From Flavicella sp037132785 (lineage in GTDB: Bacteria > Bacteroidota > Bacteroidia > Flavobacteriales > Flavobacteriaceae): a stretch of DNA of 6,196 nucleotides. Each line of letters opens with the position of its first letter. Position 1 is the stretch's first letter. The DNA lies in assembly GCF_037132785.1 (NCBI RefSeq), contig NZ_JBAHZZ010000145.1, positions 1-6,196 of the forward strand. The letters are read 5' to 3'. This document shows positions 1 through 5,930 of this stretch, piece by piece. Made by a program: the position numbers and the translations under genes. The notes under the pieces were generated by a model. The model saw nothing but the letters and a program-made list of their open reading frames with translations. It searched no databases and was not told the DNA's origin.

Positions 1-291
1 AGAATTGACCCAATCTATAAAACAGGTTTCAAATTGAGAACTATCTATGGATCAAAACACCCTATTTATAGTGTCTTCTCAGGGAATACCATTTGTTAAT
101 TGTAAGAATTTTTTCAAAAATTGTTCTTTTGAACTAGCAAATTCAACCATTTGTTTCCATGTTTCTGCCTCACAAATTACCGAAATTATACCAATAAGAA
201 GGATGTCAACCAAGTCATGTAACTTGTTTATATCGCTTCTAGGGTCTTCTACCTTACCAAAAACACTGACTAATTTACTTTTTGAATCCAT
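1..291 (-). pseudogene. ISAs1-family transposase, N-terminal part, two in-frame stops, cut by window edge
   Basis: Remnant of a DDE transposase of the ISAs1 (H-repeat-associated) family. Read on the minus strand from the ATG at 289-291, it begins MDSKSKLVSVFGKVEDPR and continues through the family's N-terminal helper domain (DPR.., 'LVDILLIGIISVICEAETW', 'FLQLTNGIP'). The first stop is TGA at 79-81. Past it the same frame still matches the family: 'EDTINRVF', a second TGA at 52-54, then 'SIDSSQFETCFIDWVNS' to the window edge. Family members usually read 'NGIPSHDTFNRVF(S)', so both TGAs sit where serine (TCA) is expected. There is no frameshift. The catalytic DDE domain would lie beyond position 1 and cannot be assessed. 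The product would be a non-functional fragment of about 70 residues. Family assignment rests on remembered motifs, but the agreement across both stops is strong. Confidence 0.88.
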
Positions 292-410
292 AACTATATT
301 TGCCTTATTGTCAGTATAATACGCTAAAAATCAACAATATAAACAACTACAAGTCAATCGAATTAACTTGAAAAAAGTGTGAGTTTGCCCTGAGATTTAG
401 AAAAACCCTG
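1..410 (-). mobile_element. ISAs1-family insertion sequence relic, one end inside window
   Basis: This covers the transposase remnant plus about 119 nt of non-coding sequence upstream of its start. Read on the minus strand, a CAGGG begins at 410 and is followed by a T-rich stretch and a second CAGGG at 392-388. ISAs1-family ends commonly begin with a CAGGG-like sequence, so position 410 is proposed as the element's outer end. That boundary is an inference, because the other end and any target duplication lie outside the window. The element is inactive as read, given the two nonsense codons in its transposase. Confidence 0.55.
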
Positions 411-440
411 TTGAAGCATTAAAGAGATTTCGTACCTTTG
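411..440 (+). promoter_or_regulatory. Putative Bacteroidota-type promoter next to the ISAs1 end
   Basis: TTG at 411-413, a 19-nt spacer, and TACCTTTG at 433-440 match the flavobacterial consensus TTG-N17-23-TAnnTTTG. Transcription would begin a few bases after 440, heading towards the exported-protein gene at 616. The TTG directly abuts the proposed outer end of the ISAs1 relic, so the insertion may have spared or created this promoter. This is a sequence-pattern call only. Confidence 0.5.
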
Positions 441-464
441 TCCGTTGGGATATTACAACTTTTT

Positions 465-482
465 AGAAGGGGAACTATGTAA
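465..482 (+). other. Strong Shine-Dalgarno followed by an ATG-TAA start-stop pair
   Basis: A purine-rich AGAAGGGGA (465-473) sits 3 nt before ATG (477-479), which is followed at once by TAA (480-482). It lies about 25-35 nt downstream of the expected start of transcripts from the 411-440 promoter. The spacing is short for efficient initiation. It may be the head of a gene lost by mutation, a minimal leader element where ribosomes bind and terminate, or chance. Nothing downstream in any frame looks like the continuation of a lost gene. Confidence 0.35.
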
Positions 483-497
483 AAATTATATCCATTT

Positions 498-518
498 AGA
501 TAATAGGAGATATTATCT
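498..518 (+). repeat. Perfect 8-bp inverted repeat (AT-rich hairpin) in the leader
   Basis: AGATAATA (498-505) pairs exactly with TATTATCT (511-518) around the 5-nt loop GGAGA. An overlapping 13-nt palindrome, GAGATA-T-TATCTC, occupies 507-519. The stem is AT-only except for one G-C pair, so it is weak as RNA. It is not followed closely by a T tract (the nearest run is 540-548), which argues against an intrinsic terminator. It could be an operator-like site or a leader structure. The rest of the non-coding interval 292-615 holds only the IS end, the promoter-like site and the start-stop pair described separately. Confidence 0.4.
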
Positions 519-615
519 CTCATTCTTCTGAAAAATTAATTTTTTTTTCGAACTCTAAAAACTGTATTTATTATTTGATTTTAGGATTTGATATAAACTA
601 AAAAGAATTATTGTT

Positions 616-1143
616 TTGAGATATAAAAAGATAAAAACCTCACTGCTTTATGTGTTTTTTATTCTTTGCTTTAAAAAAGGGTTTTCGCAAAGTCATTATC
701 ATATTATGGCGTCTTTAGATCCTAAAATGAAAGTCCTAGGACCTTATGATTATAGTGACAAAGGAGAATTGAATTTTTTATTTCGATTTGGATATCGATT
801 TAAACATATAGAGTATTCTGTATTTTTGGAAACTTTTGATGCGATTGGTTATAGAGCCTATGGACTAAATGCTAATTATTTTTTTTTACTTGAGGATTCA
901 AAAAGAAGGTTTAATCAATGGGAATTGGGGTTAGGACCAGGGATTGGTATTGTTGATAGAAAAAAAATAAACGTTGAAGGGTTTTTTTTTGAGGTAAATG
1001 GAGAGGTTCGCTATTTTTTCAACAAACACTTAGGAATTTCTTTGTTGGAAAATTTAAAGCATCGAACAGATTTGGTCATTCGGTATAATGAAAAAAGACC
1101 ATTGCGTTTGAGTGGTTTTTTAGGGATAATTTATCGATGGTAG
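616..1143 (+). CDS. Hypothetical exported protein, possible outer-membrane beta-barrel
   Basis: This is a 175-residue protein of unrecognised family. Residues 1-25 look like a signal peptide: a basic start (MRYKKIK), a hydrophobic core (LLYVFFILCF) and an 'FSQ-S' end typical of Flavobacteriia. The cysteine at 18 does not sit in a convincing lipobox. The mature part alternates polar and aromatic or hydrophobic residues ('FLFRFGYRFKHIEYSVFLETF', 'FEVNGEVRYFF'), has a 'GLGPGIGI' turn and ends in an aromatic residue ('IIYRW'), as in small outer-membrane barrels; that reading is an inference. There is no ATG before residue 31, which lies after the signal peptide, so TTG at 616 (or ATT at 607/610) must be the start, without a clear ribosome-binding site. 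The frame is open back to a TGA at 589. Two 9-T runs (879-887, 982-990) and an 8-A run (960-967) lie inside it. The gene ends with TAG, unlike the TAA of the suf genes. It may be weakly expressed or starting to decay. Confidence 0.65.
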   Translation: MRYKKIKTSLLYVFFILCFKKGFSQSHYHIMASLDPKMKVLGPYDYSDKGELNFLFRFGYRFKHIEYSVFLETFDAIGYRAYGLNANYFFLLEDSKRRFNQWELGLGPGIGIVDRKKINVEGFFFEVNGEVRYFFNKHLGISLLENLKHRTDLVIRYNEKRPLRLSGFLGIIYRW

Positions 1144-1264
1144 CTTATCTAACGAGTAGAGTTCACTAATTCGGTTTGAGTTTTGAGAGTCCTTTTTTAA
1201 TCACAAAATGCAAGGATTCGATATAAGTATCCTCTATTAGTCTATAGATAAATACAAGTTGGAT

Positions 1265-1298
1265 TTGTTATGAATACAGTTTGCAAGTTGTATCTTTG
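1265..1298 (+). promoter_or_regulatory. Putative promoter of the suf operon
   Basis: TTG at 1265-1267, a 23-nt spacer and TATCTTTG at 1291-1298 fit the flavobacterial pattern TTG-N17-23-TAnnTTTG, with the spacer at its upper limit. The predicted transcript would start around 1302-1306, leaving a short leader of about 25 nt before the sufA-like ATG. The remainder of the 186-nt interval 1144-1329 shows no convincing terminator for the upstream gene and no recognisable regulator-binding site for Fur or IscR. Confidence 0.55.
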
Positions 1299-1316
1299 TG
1301 TACACTTAATAAAGTT

Positions 1317-1322
1317 AAGGAG
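1317..1322 (+). promoter_or_regulatory. Strong ribosome-binding site of the first suf gene
   Basis: AAGGAG lies 7 nt before the ATG at 1330, an ideal Shine-Dalgarno spacing. This is notable because Bacteroidota genes usually lack one, and sufB, sufC and sufD here have none as clear. It fixes the start of the sufA-like gene. Confidence 0.6.
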
Positions 1323-1329
1323 TTAAATT

Positions 1330-1659
1330 ATGATAAAAGTTTCAGACATAGCAAAAAAGAAAGTTATCGAATTGATGACCGATGATGGGTATGATTCTGC
1401 TATAGACTATGTTCGTGTTGGTGTTAAAAGTGGAGGATGTTCAGGTTTGTCTTACGATCTTGATTTTGACAAAAACTTCAATAAGGATGATAAGGTTTTT
1501 GAAGACAATGGAGTGAAAATTATTGTTGATAAAAAAAGCTTTTTATATTTGGTAGGAACTACACTAGAGTATTCTGGTGGTTTGAATGGAACAGGTTTTG
1601 TTTTTAATAACCCAAATGCAAATAGAACTTGTGGTTGTGGAGAATCGTTTTCACTTTAA
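1330..1659 (+). CDS. sufA: A-type iron-sulfur carrier protein (HesB/IscA/SufA family)
   Basis: Small cytoplasmic protein of 109 residues, the usual size for the family. A-type proteins bind Fe-S clusters (or iron) through three conserved cysteines and deliver them from the scaffold to target enzymes. All three are present: Cys37 in 'SGGCSG', and Cys101 and Cys103 in the C-terminal 'TCGCGESF' motif. The 'GLNGTGFVFNNPNA' stretch before that motif is also characteristic. The start is well supported by AAGGAG at 1317-1322 and the promoter-like site before it. It is the first gene of the operon, followed by sufB after 30 nt of AT-rich sequence. The family is certain. Whether to call it sufA, iscA or erpA depends on context, and the suf neighbours favour sufA. 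Confidence 0.93.
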   Translation: MIKVSDIAKKKVIELMTDDGYDSAIDYVRVGVKSGGCSGLSYDLDFDKNFNKDDKVFEDNGVKIIVDKKSFLYLVGTTLEYSGGLNGTGFVFNNPNANRTCGCGESFSL

Positions 1660-1689
1660 TTTATTAAATCTTTTAATTTTAAATTAATT

Positions 1690-3138
1690 ATGTCAAAATA
1701 TACGGAAGACGATTTAAAAAAGGAACTGGAAACTCAAGAATACGAGTATGGTTTTTATACAGATCTAGAGTCTGAGACCTTTCCAAAAGGTTTAAATGAA
1801 GATATCGTTCGTGCAATTTCAAAGAAGAAAAATGAGCCAGAATGGATGACAGAATGGCGATTGGATGCTTTTAAAATTTGGAAACAAATGAAAGAGCCAG
1901 AATGGGCAAATGTACGATATAAAAAGCCAGATTTCCAGGCGATAAGTTATTATTCGGCACCTAAAAAAGCCGATCCTAATAAAAGTTTGGACGATGTAGA
2001 TCCAGAACTATTGGAGATGTACAAAAAATTAGGAATTTCTATTGATGAGCAGAAAAAAATGCAAAACATTGCAGTTGATATTGTTGTAGATTCTGTTTCA
2101 GTAGCTACAACTTTTAAAAAGACCTTGGCTGAAAAAGGAATTATTTTTATGCCTATTTCAGAAGCGATTCAAGAGCATCCAGAATTGATAAAAAAATATA
2201 TGGGTACGGTTGTGCCTAAAACAGATAATTTTTATGCAGCGTTAAATTCTGCTGTATTTACGGATGGCTCTTTTTGTTATATTCCAAAAGGCGTAAAATG
2301 TCCAATGGAATTGTCTACTTATTTCAGAATTAACGAAGGGGGAACTGGACAATTTGAACGTACTTTGTTAATTGCCGACAAAGGTAGTTTTGTAAGTTAT
2401 TTAGAAGGATGTACCGCACCTGCAAGAGACGAAAATCAATTGCATGCTGCAGTTGTCGAATTGATTGCTATGGATGATGCAGAAATTAAATATTCTACCG
2501 TACAAAATTGGTACCCGGGAGATAAAGAAGGCATTGGAGGTGTGTATAATTTTGTGACTAAGAGAGGTATTTGTGAAACAAGTGCAAAAATCTCATGGAC
2601 ACAAGTAGAAACCGGTTCTGCGGTTACTTGGAAGTACCCTTCTTGTATTTTAAAAGGAAATAATTCAATTGGAGAATTTTATTCTATTGCAGTAACAAAT
2701 AATTTCCAACAAGCAGATACTGGTACTAAAATGATTCATATTGGTAAAAACACCAAGAGTACAATTATATCAAAAGGCATCTCTGCAGGAAAATCACAAA
2801 ATAGTTATAGAGGTTTGGTGCAAATCAATTCTAGAGCAACAAATGCTCGTAATTTTTCGCAATGTGATTCTTTATTGATGGGAGATCAATGTGGGGCACA
2901 TACTTTTCCTTATATAGAGGTTAAAAATACCTCAGCACAAATAGAGCATGAAGCAACTACTAGTAAAATTGGTGAAGATCAATTGTTTTATTGCAATCAA
3001 AGAGGAATTGATACTGAAAAGGCAATCGCATTGATCGTAAATGGCTTTAGTAAAGATGTCTTGAATAAATTGCCAATGGAATTTGCCGTTGAAGCACAAA
3101 AATTATTAGAAATCAGTTTAGAAGGATCCGTTGGGTAA
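1690..3138 (+). CDS. sufB: SufB, Fe-S cluster assembly scaffold subunit
   Basis: Core subunit of the cytoplasmic SufBC2D complex, on which new Fe-S clusters are built. The protein has 482 residues, near the 495 of E. coli SufB. With a constant 13-residue offset, the functional residues known from E. coli are found: Cys241 in 'YLEGCTAP' (E. coli Cys254, sulfur acceptor from SufE), Cys392 in 'RNFSQCDSLLMGDQCGAHTFPY' (Cys405, cluster site) and Glu421 in 'IEHEATTSKIGEDQLFYC' (Glu434). The central beta-helix region and the C-terminal helical SufC-binding part ('FCNQRGI'-like 'YCNQRGIDTEKA') follow in the normal order. No Shine-Dalgarno is visible, as is common in this phylum. It is co-directional with its neighbours and separated from sufC by a 77-nt gap holding two inverted repeats. 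It appears intact. Confidence 0.97.
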   Translation: MSKYTEDDLKKELETQEYEYGFYTDLESETFPKGLNEDIVRAISKKKNEPEWMTEWRLDAFKIWKQMKEPEWANVRYKKPDFQAISYYSAPKKADPNKSLDDVDPELLEMYKKLGISIDEQKKMQNIAVDIVVDSVSVATTFKKTLAEKGIIFMPISEAIQEHPELIKKYMGTVVPKTDNFYAALNSAVFTDGSFCYIPKGVKCPMELSTYFRINEGGTGQFERTLLIADKGSFVSYLEGCTAPARDENQLHAAVVELIAMDDAEIKYSTVQNWYPGDKEGIGGVYNFVTKRGICETSAKISWTQVETGSAVTWKYPSCILKGNNSIGEFYSIAVTNNFQQADTGTKMIHIGKNTKSTIISKGISAGKSQNSYRGLVQINSRATNARNFSQCDSLLMGDQCGAHTFPYIEVKNTSAQIEHEATTSKIGEDQLFYCNQRGIDTEKAIALIVNGFSKDVLNKLPMEFAVEAQKLLEISLEGSVG

Positions 3139-3152
3139 AACGATAAATCGTT
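3139..3152 (+). repeat. Short inverted repeat just after sufB
   Basis: AACGAT (3139-3144) and ATCGTT (3147-3152) are perfect 6-nt arms around AA, beginning at the base after the sufB stop. The 2-nt loop is too tight for full pairing, so the RNA stem would be 5 bp at most. It is not followed by a T tract, so it is not an intrinsic terminator. Confidence 0.4.
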
Positions 3153-3157
3153 GCACT

Positions 3158-3189
3158 GTGTAATAGTTTAAAAAGACTTTAAATTACAC
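3158..3189 (+). repeat. Hairpin in the sufB-sufC gap
   Basis: The arms GTGTAAT (3158-3164) plus TTAAA (3168-3172) pair with TTTAAATTACAC (3178-3189), giving 12 pairs with a 3-nt bulge (AGT) and a 5-nt loop (AAGAC). No T run follows, so it is unlikely to end transcription fully. It may stabilise or mark a processing site in the suf mRNA, separating sufAB from sufCD. The pairing is read directly from the sequence; the role is inference. Confidence 0.5.
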
Positions 3190-3215
3190 GATTATACAAA
3201 TTAACAATATAGAAG

Positions 3216-3968
3216 ATGTTAAAAATAGAAAATCTACGAGCTAGAATAGGAGATAAAGAAATTCTTAAAGGATTGAATCTTGAAGTAAAAGCAGGTGAAG
3301 TACACGCTATTATGGGGCCAAATGGTGCCGGAAAAAGCACTTTGGCATCTGTAATTGCAGGTAAAGACGAGTATGAAGTAACAGACGGGACTATCGAATT
3401 GAACGGTGAAGATATTAGCGAATTAGCTCCTGAAGAAAGAGCTCATGCGGGTGTGTTTTTGTCTTTCCAATACCCGATTGAAATTCCAGGTGTTACAGTT
3501 ACCAATTTTATCAAAGCCTCTATCAATGAGTCTAGAAAGGCACAGGGCTTAGAAGATATGTCAGCGAAAGATTTGCTAAAAAAAATTCGTGAAAAATCTG
3601 AGTTATTAGAAATCGATAGAAAATTTTTATCTCGTTCTTTAAATGAAGGTTTTTCTGGAGGAGAGAAAAAAAGAAATGAAATTTTCCAAATGGCAATGTT
3701 AGAGCCGAAGTTGGCAATATTAGATGAAACAGATTCTGGATTGGATATTGATGCTTTACGTATTGTAGCAAATGGCGTAAATAAACTAAAATCGAAAGAC
3801 AATGCGGTTATTATAATTACACATTATCAGCGTTTGTTAGAATATATAGTTCCGGATTTTGTTCATGTTTTGTATGACGGTAAAATTGTGAAATCTGGCA
3901 CTAAAGAATTAGCTTTAGAATTAGAAGCAAAAGGTTACGATTGGATCAAAAAAGAATTGAACGTATAA
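3216..3968 (+). CDS. sufC: SufC, ABC-type ATPase of the SUF complex
   Basis: Soluble ABC ATPase (250 residues, the usual size) that binds SufB and SufD and uses ATP hydrolysis to reshape the SufBC2D scaffold during cluster assembly. It is not a transporter. Walker A is 'GPNGAGKST' with Lys40; the Q-loop 'SFQYPIEIPG' has Gln85; the signature is 'FSGGEKKRNE' with Lys152; Walker B is 'LAILDETDSGLDID' with catalytic Glu171; the switch histidine is His203 in 'IITHYQRLL'. Lys40, Lys152, Glu171 and His203 fall at the same numbers as in E. coli SufC. The 'SGGEKKRNEI' and 'ETDSGLDIDAL' wording separates it from transporter ATPases. The ATG at 3216 follows a weak purine stretch (AGAAG). The sufD ATG comes 10 nt after its stop, indicating tight co-transcription. 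Confidence 0.97.
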   Translation: MLKIENLRARIGDKEILKGLNLEVKAGEVHAIMGPNGAGKSTLASVIAGKDEYEVTDGTIELNGEDISELAPEERAHAGVFLSFQYPIEIPGVTVTNFIKASINESRKAQGLEDMSAKDLLKKIREKSELLEIDRKFLSRSLNEGFSGGEKKRNEIFQMAMLEPKLAILDETDSGLDIDALRIVANGVNKLKSKDNAVIIITHYQRLLEYIVPDFVHVLYDGKIVKSGTKELALELEAKGYDWIKKELNV

Positions 3969-3978
3969 TTTCAAAAAG

Positions 3979-5301
3979 ATGGAATTAAAAGAAAAATTAG
4001 TATCCTCTTTTTTAGCCTTTGAAAATAAGGTTGAAATAGATATAGATTCAAATGTCCACGAAATTCGTTCAAAAGCATTTAATAATTTTGAGAATTTAGG
4101 CTTTCCTACTAAAAAAGATGAGGAATGGAAATATACAAGCTTAAACGCTATTTTAAAACACGATTATAGTGTGTTTCCTAAGAGCGTCGTATCACTTGCC
4201 TACAATGAAGTTAAAAAATACTTTATCAACGAAACAGATTGTTATAATCTTGTTTTTATTGACGGAAAATTTAGCTCATTTTTGTCAGAAACTACACATG
4301 ATGGTATGGATATTTGTGTAATGTCTGCCGCCTTATCAAAGCCAAAATACAAAATGATTGTTGACGCATATTTTAACAAATTGGCTTCAGAAAACAATAG
4401 CCTTTCAGAGTTAAATACAGCATTTACTCAAGAAGGTGCTTTTATTAATATCCCTAAAAACAAGGTTGTTCCTAAGCCGATCCAAATTATCAATTTTTCT
4501 ACGGGTAACGAGCAGGAAATTTTGATTCAACCTAGAAATTTGGTTATTGTCGGAGAAAATGCATACGTTCAAATTATTGAGCGCCATCAAAGTTTAACGG
4601 CGAATACTACCTTAACAAATTCTGTTACAGAAATATTTGTAAACAAGAGAGGAATCGTTGATTTTTATAAAATGCAAAATGATGTTGAAACGGCTTCGTT
4701 AATTGATTCGACATTTGTTTCTCAGAAAAGGGATAGTGTTGCCTCGGTACATACCTTTTCGTTTGGAGGTAAATTGATACGTAATAATTTAGAATTTTAT
4801 CAAAACGGTGAGCATTGTGTATCACATATGAATGGGATTTCTATTTTGAATAAAAAACAACATGTAGATAATCATACCTTGGTAGAACATAAAGCTCCTA
4901 ATTGTGAGTCCCATGAAATGTATAAAGGGATTTATGACGATAGCTCTACTGGGGTTTTTAATGGAAAAGTAATTGTTGAACAAGCTGCTCAAAAAATCAA
5001 TGCTTATCAGCAAAACAACAATGTCATTGTTGGTGATAGGGCTTCGGTAAATTCAAAACCACAATTAGAAATTTTTGCTGATGATGTAAAATGCTCTCAT
5101 GGTTGTACAATTGGACAATTGGACGAAAGTGCTTTGTTTTATATGCAACAACGTGGAATTCCGAGGAAAGAAGCTAAAGCTTTATTGATGTATGCTTTTT
5201 CTAATGAAGCTTTAAAGAATGTAAAAATTCCTGAATTAAAGGCGAAAATTAATAAGATTATTGCTAATAAATTAGATGTAAGTATCGGGTTTGATATGTA
5301 A
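3979..5301 (+). CDS. sufD: SufD, Fe-S cluster assembly scaffold partner of SufB
   Basis: Paralogue of SufB that pairs with it in the SufBC2D complex and helps form the nascent cluster at their interface. The protein is 440 residues, against 423 in E. coli. The N-terminal helical part contains the typical 'FPTKKDEEWKYTSL' motif (about residues 42-55), followed by the beta-helix core ('VDNHTLVEHKAPNCESHEMYKGIYDD') and the C-terminal SufC-binding part ('ALFYMQQRGIPRKEAKALL'). The interface histidine (E. coli His360) is His374 in 'KCSHGCTIG', preceded by Cys372. The C-terminus ('NKLDVSIGFDM') looks complete, so the IS sequence that follows did not trim it. It starts 10 nt after sufC. No sufS or sufE follows in the window; IS-like sequence begins within a few bases of its TAA. 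Confidence 0.96.
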   Translation: MELKEKLVSSFLAFENKVEIDIDSNVHEIRSKAFNNFENLGFPTKKDEEWKYTSLNAILKHDYSVFPKSVVSLAYNEVKKYFINETDCYNLVFIDGKFSSFLSETTHDGMDICVMSAALSKPKYKMIVDAYFNKLASENNSLSELNTAFTQEGAFINIPKNKVVPKPIQIINFSTGNEQEILIQPRNLVIVGENAYVQIIERHQSLTANTTLTNSVTEIFVNKRGIVDFYKMQNDVETASLIDSTFVSQKRDSVASVHTFSFGGKLIRNNLEFYQNGEHCVSHMNGISILNKKQHVDNHTLVEHKAPNCESHEMYKGIYDDSSTGVFNGKVIVEQAAQKINAYQQNNNVIVGDRASVNSKPQLEIFADDVKCSHGCTIGQLDESALFYMQQRGIPRKEAKALLMYAFSNEALKNVKIPELKAKINKIIANKLDVSIGFDM

Positions 5302-5395
5302 TAAAAGACCGTTGCAAGGTACATGACAAAAACAAAGATCCAAACTTAGGTTGTATGTCATTGTTTGTTAGCTTATTAAGGCTTATATTTAAGTT
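5302..5395 (+). mobile_element. Probable left end and leader of the IS5-type relic
   Basis: The 94 nt between sufD and the IS5-type transposase start contain no gene. From about 5306 the sequence AGACCGTTGCAAGGTAC resembles the GAGAC(C)nTTGCA-like termini of many Bacteroidota IS5-family elements, which would place the element's end only about five bases after the sufD stop. A 6-bp inverted match (ATGACA / TGTCAT) further in is too weak to be a terminator. The boundary is inferred from memory of such ends and cannot be confirmed without the other end. Confidence 0.4.
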
Positions 5396-5674
5396 ATGAA
5401 ACTACAAATAACACCTACTTTTGCAGATGGCATTTGTGATTTACGTACAAGAAAGATAAAAGCTACATTTTTCAGTCAAATAAATATTCTTATCGATTGG
5501 GATCGAATTTCAAAAATAATAGACAAGGACTATTCCAGGGGTAAAAGTGCCGTTGGTAAGCCTTCCTATGATGGTTTGTTGCTTTTTAAAATGTGTCTTT
5601 TGTAGAGTTGGTATTGTTTAAGCGATTACGAAGTAGAAGATAGACTTATTAACCTCGCATCTATATATCGTTAG
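5396..5674 (+). pseudogene. IS5-family transposase, N-terminal fragment with in-frame TAG
   Basis: N-terminal part of an IS5-type DDE transposase. The ATG at 5396 starts 'MKLQITPTFADGICDLRTRKIK'. The family hallmark 'FSQINILIDWDRISKIIDKDY..GKSAVGKPSYDGLLLFKMCLL' follows, then TAG at 5603-5605. Past the stop the same frame continues 'SWYCLSDYEVEDRLINLASIYR', matching the usual 'LLLQTWYGLSDYEVEDRVND', so the TAG replaces an expected glutamine (CAG). A second TAG is at 5672-5674, and similarity fades around 5650-5670, where the IS630-type fragment begins. The catalytic DDE core (most of the protein) is missing. It cannot be functional. The fragment runs in the same direction as the suf operon and could be read through from it. 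Confidence 0.85.
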
Positions 5675-5676
5675 TT

Positions 5677-5895
5677 TTACGCGGCATATTTTATGTTGTG
5701 ATGTTTAAAATATTTGACTACCCTTTTGCTATCATTTTGAAGTGTTTTCATGTGATTTTATAAATTTTCCTTCATCTTTTCTTGTGTCTTAGGAGCTGGT
5801 TTATCAGAGAGTCCATATTTTAAATCGCAGTTAAGATATTCATCTGGGTTTCGTTCAGGTGAGTATGATGGTAAGTAAAACCTCCATTCAATAAC
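5677..5895 (-). pseudogene. IS630-family transposase, C-terminal fragment with in-frame TAA
   Basis: Minus-strand remnant of the end of an IS630-type DDE transposase. Reading from 5895 it gives 'VIEWRFYLPSYSPERNPDEYLNCDLKYGL', containing the family's C-terminal 'YLPSYSPExNPDE' motif that carries the third acidic catalytic residue, then 'SDKPAPKTQEKMKENL', TAA (5758-5760), 'NHMKTLQNDSKRVVKYFKHHNIKYAA' and the natural stop TAA at 5677-5679. The 'KYFKH..IKYAA-stop' ending is typical, so the 3' end is native. The frame is conserved across the internal stop. Upstream (higher coordinates) another in-frame stop lies at 5896-5898 and similarity ends where the IS30-type element starts. It has no start codon and lacks the first two catalytic residues, so it is dead. 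Confidence 0.85.
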
Positions 5896-5904
5896 TTAAC
5901 GCAA

Positions 5905-5926
5905 CAAATCTAAATTTATAGATTTG
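5905..5926 (+). repeat. Perfect 8-bp inverted repeat before the IS30-type gene
   Basis: CAAATCTA (5905-5912) pairs with TAGATTTG (5919-5926) around AATTTA. It ends 4 nt before the IS30-type ATG and lies just beyond the IS630 fragment. It may be part of the IS30 element's terminal region or an operator for its transposase; the sequence alone does not decide. Confidence 0.4.
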
Positions 5927-5930
5927 TAAA

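Noticed and set aside
52..81. TGA recoding (TGA read as an amino acid)
   Set aside because: The other transposase relics are interrupted by TAG and TAA, and the two TGAs occupy serine positions one base from TCA; ordinary decay explains them.
47..319. Open frame of about 90 codons on the + strand
   Set aside because: It is antisense to the ISAs1 transposase remnant, which has clear family motifs on the minus strand; the + product resembles nothing and has no start signals.
531..548. A-T palindrome followed by nine Ts as an intrinsic terminator
   Set aside because: The palindrome AAAAATTAATTTTT is all A/T with no loop, and would not form a stable RNA hairpin.
583..1226. Near-repeat AGGATTYGATATAA at 583-596 and 1213-1226, 13 of 14 bases identical
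   Set aside because: It lies upstream of two genes, but in an AT-rich 6-kb window a match of this length is expected by chance, and its distances to the two starts differ.
1144..1240. Possible terminator after the exported-protein gene (T run near 1193-1198; AGGAT/ATCCT arms at 1213-1233)
   Set aside because: The T run has no stem before it, and the 5-bp stem has an 11-nt loop and no T run after it.
3443..3802. Open frames on the minus strand inside sufC
   Set aside because: They overlap the intact, motif-rich sufC and have no recognisable domains; they are antisense by-products. The same holds for minus-strand frames inside sufD (4625-5324).
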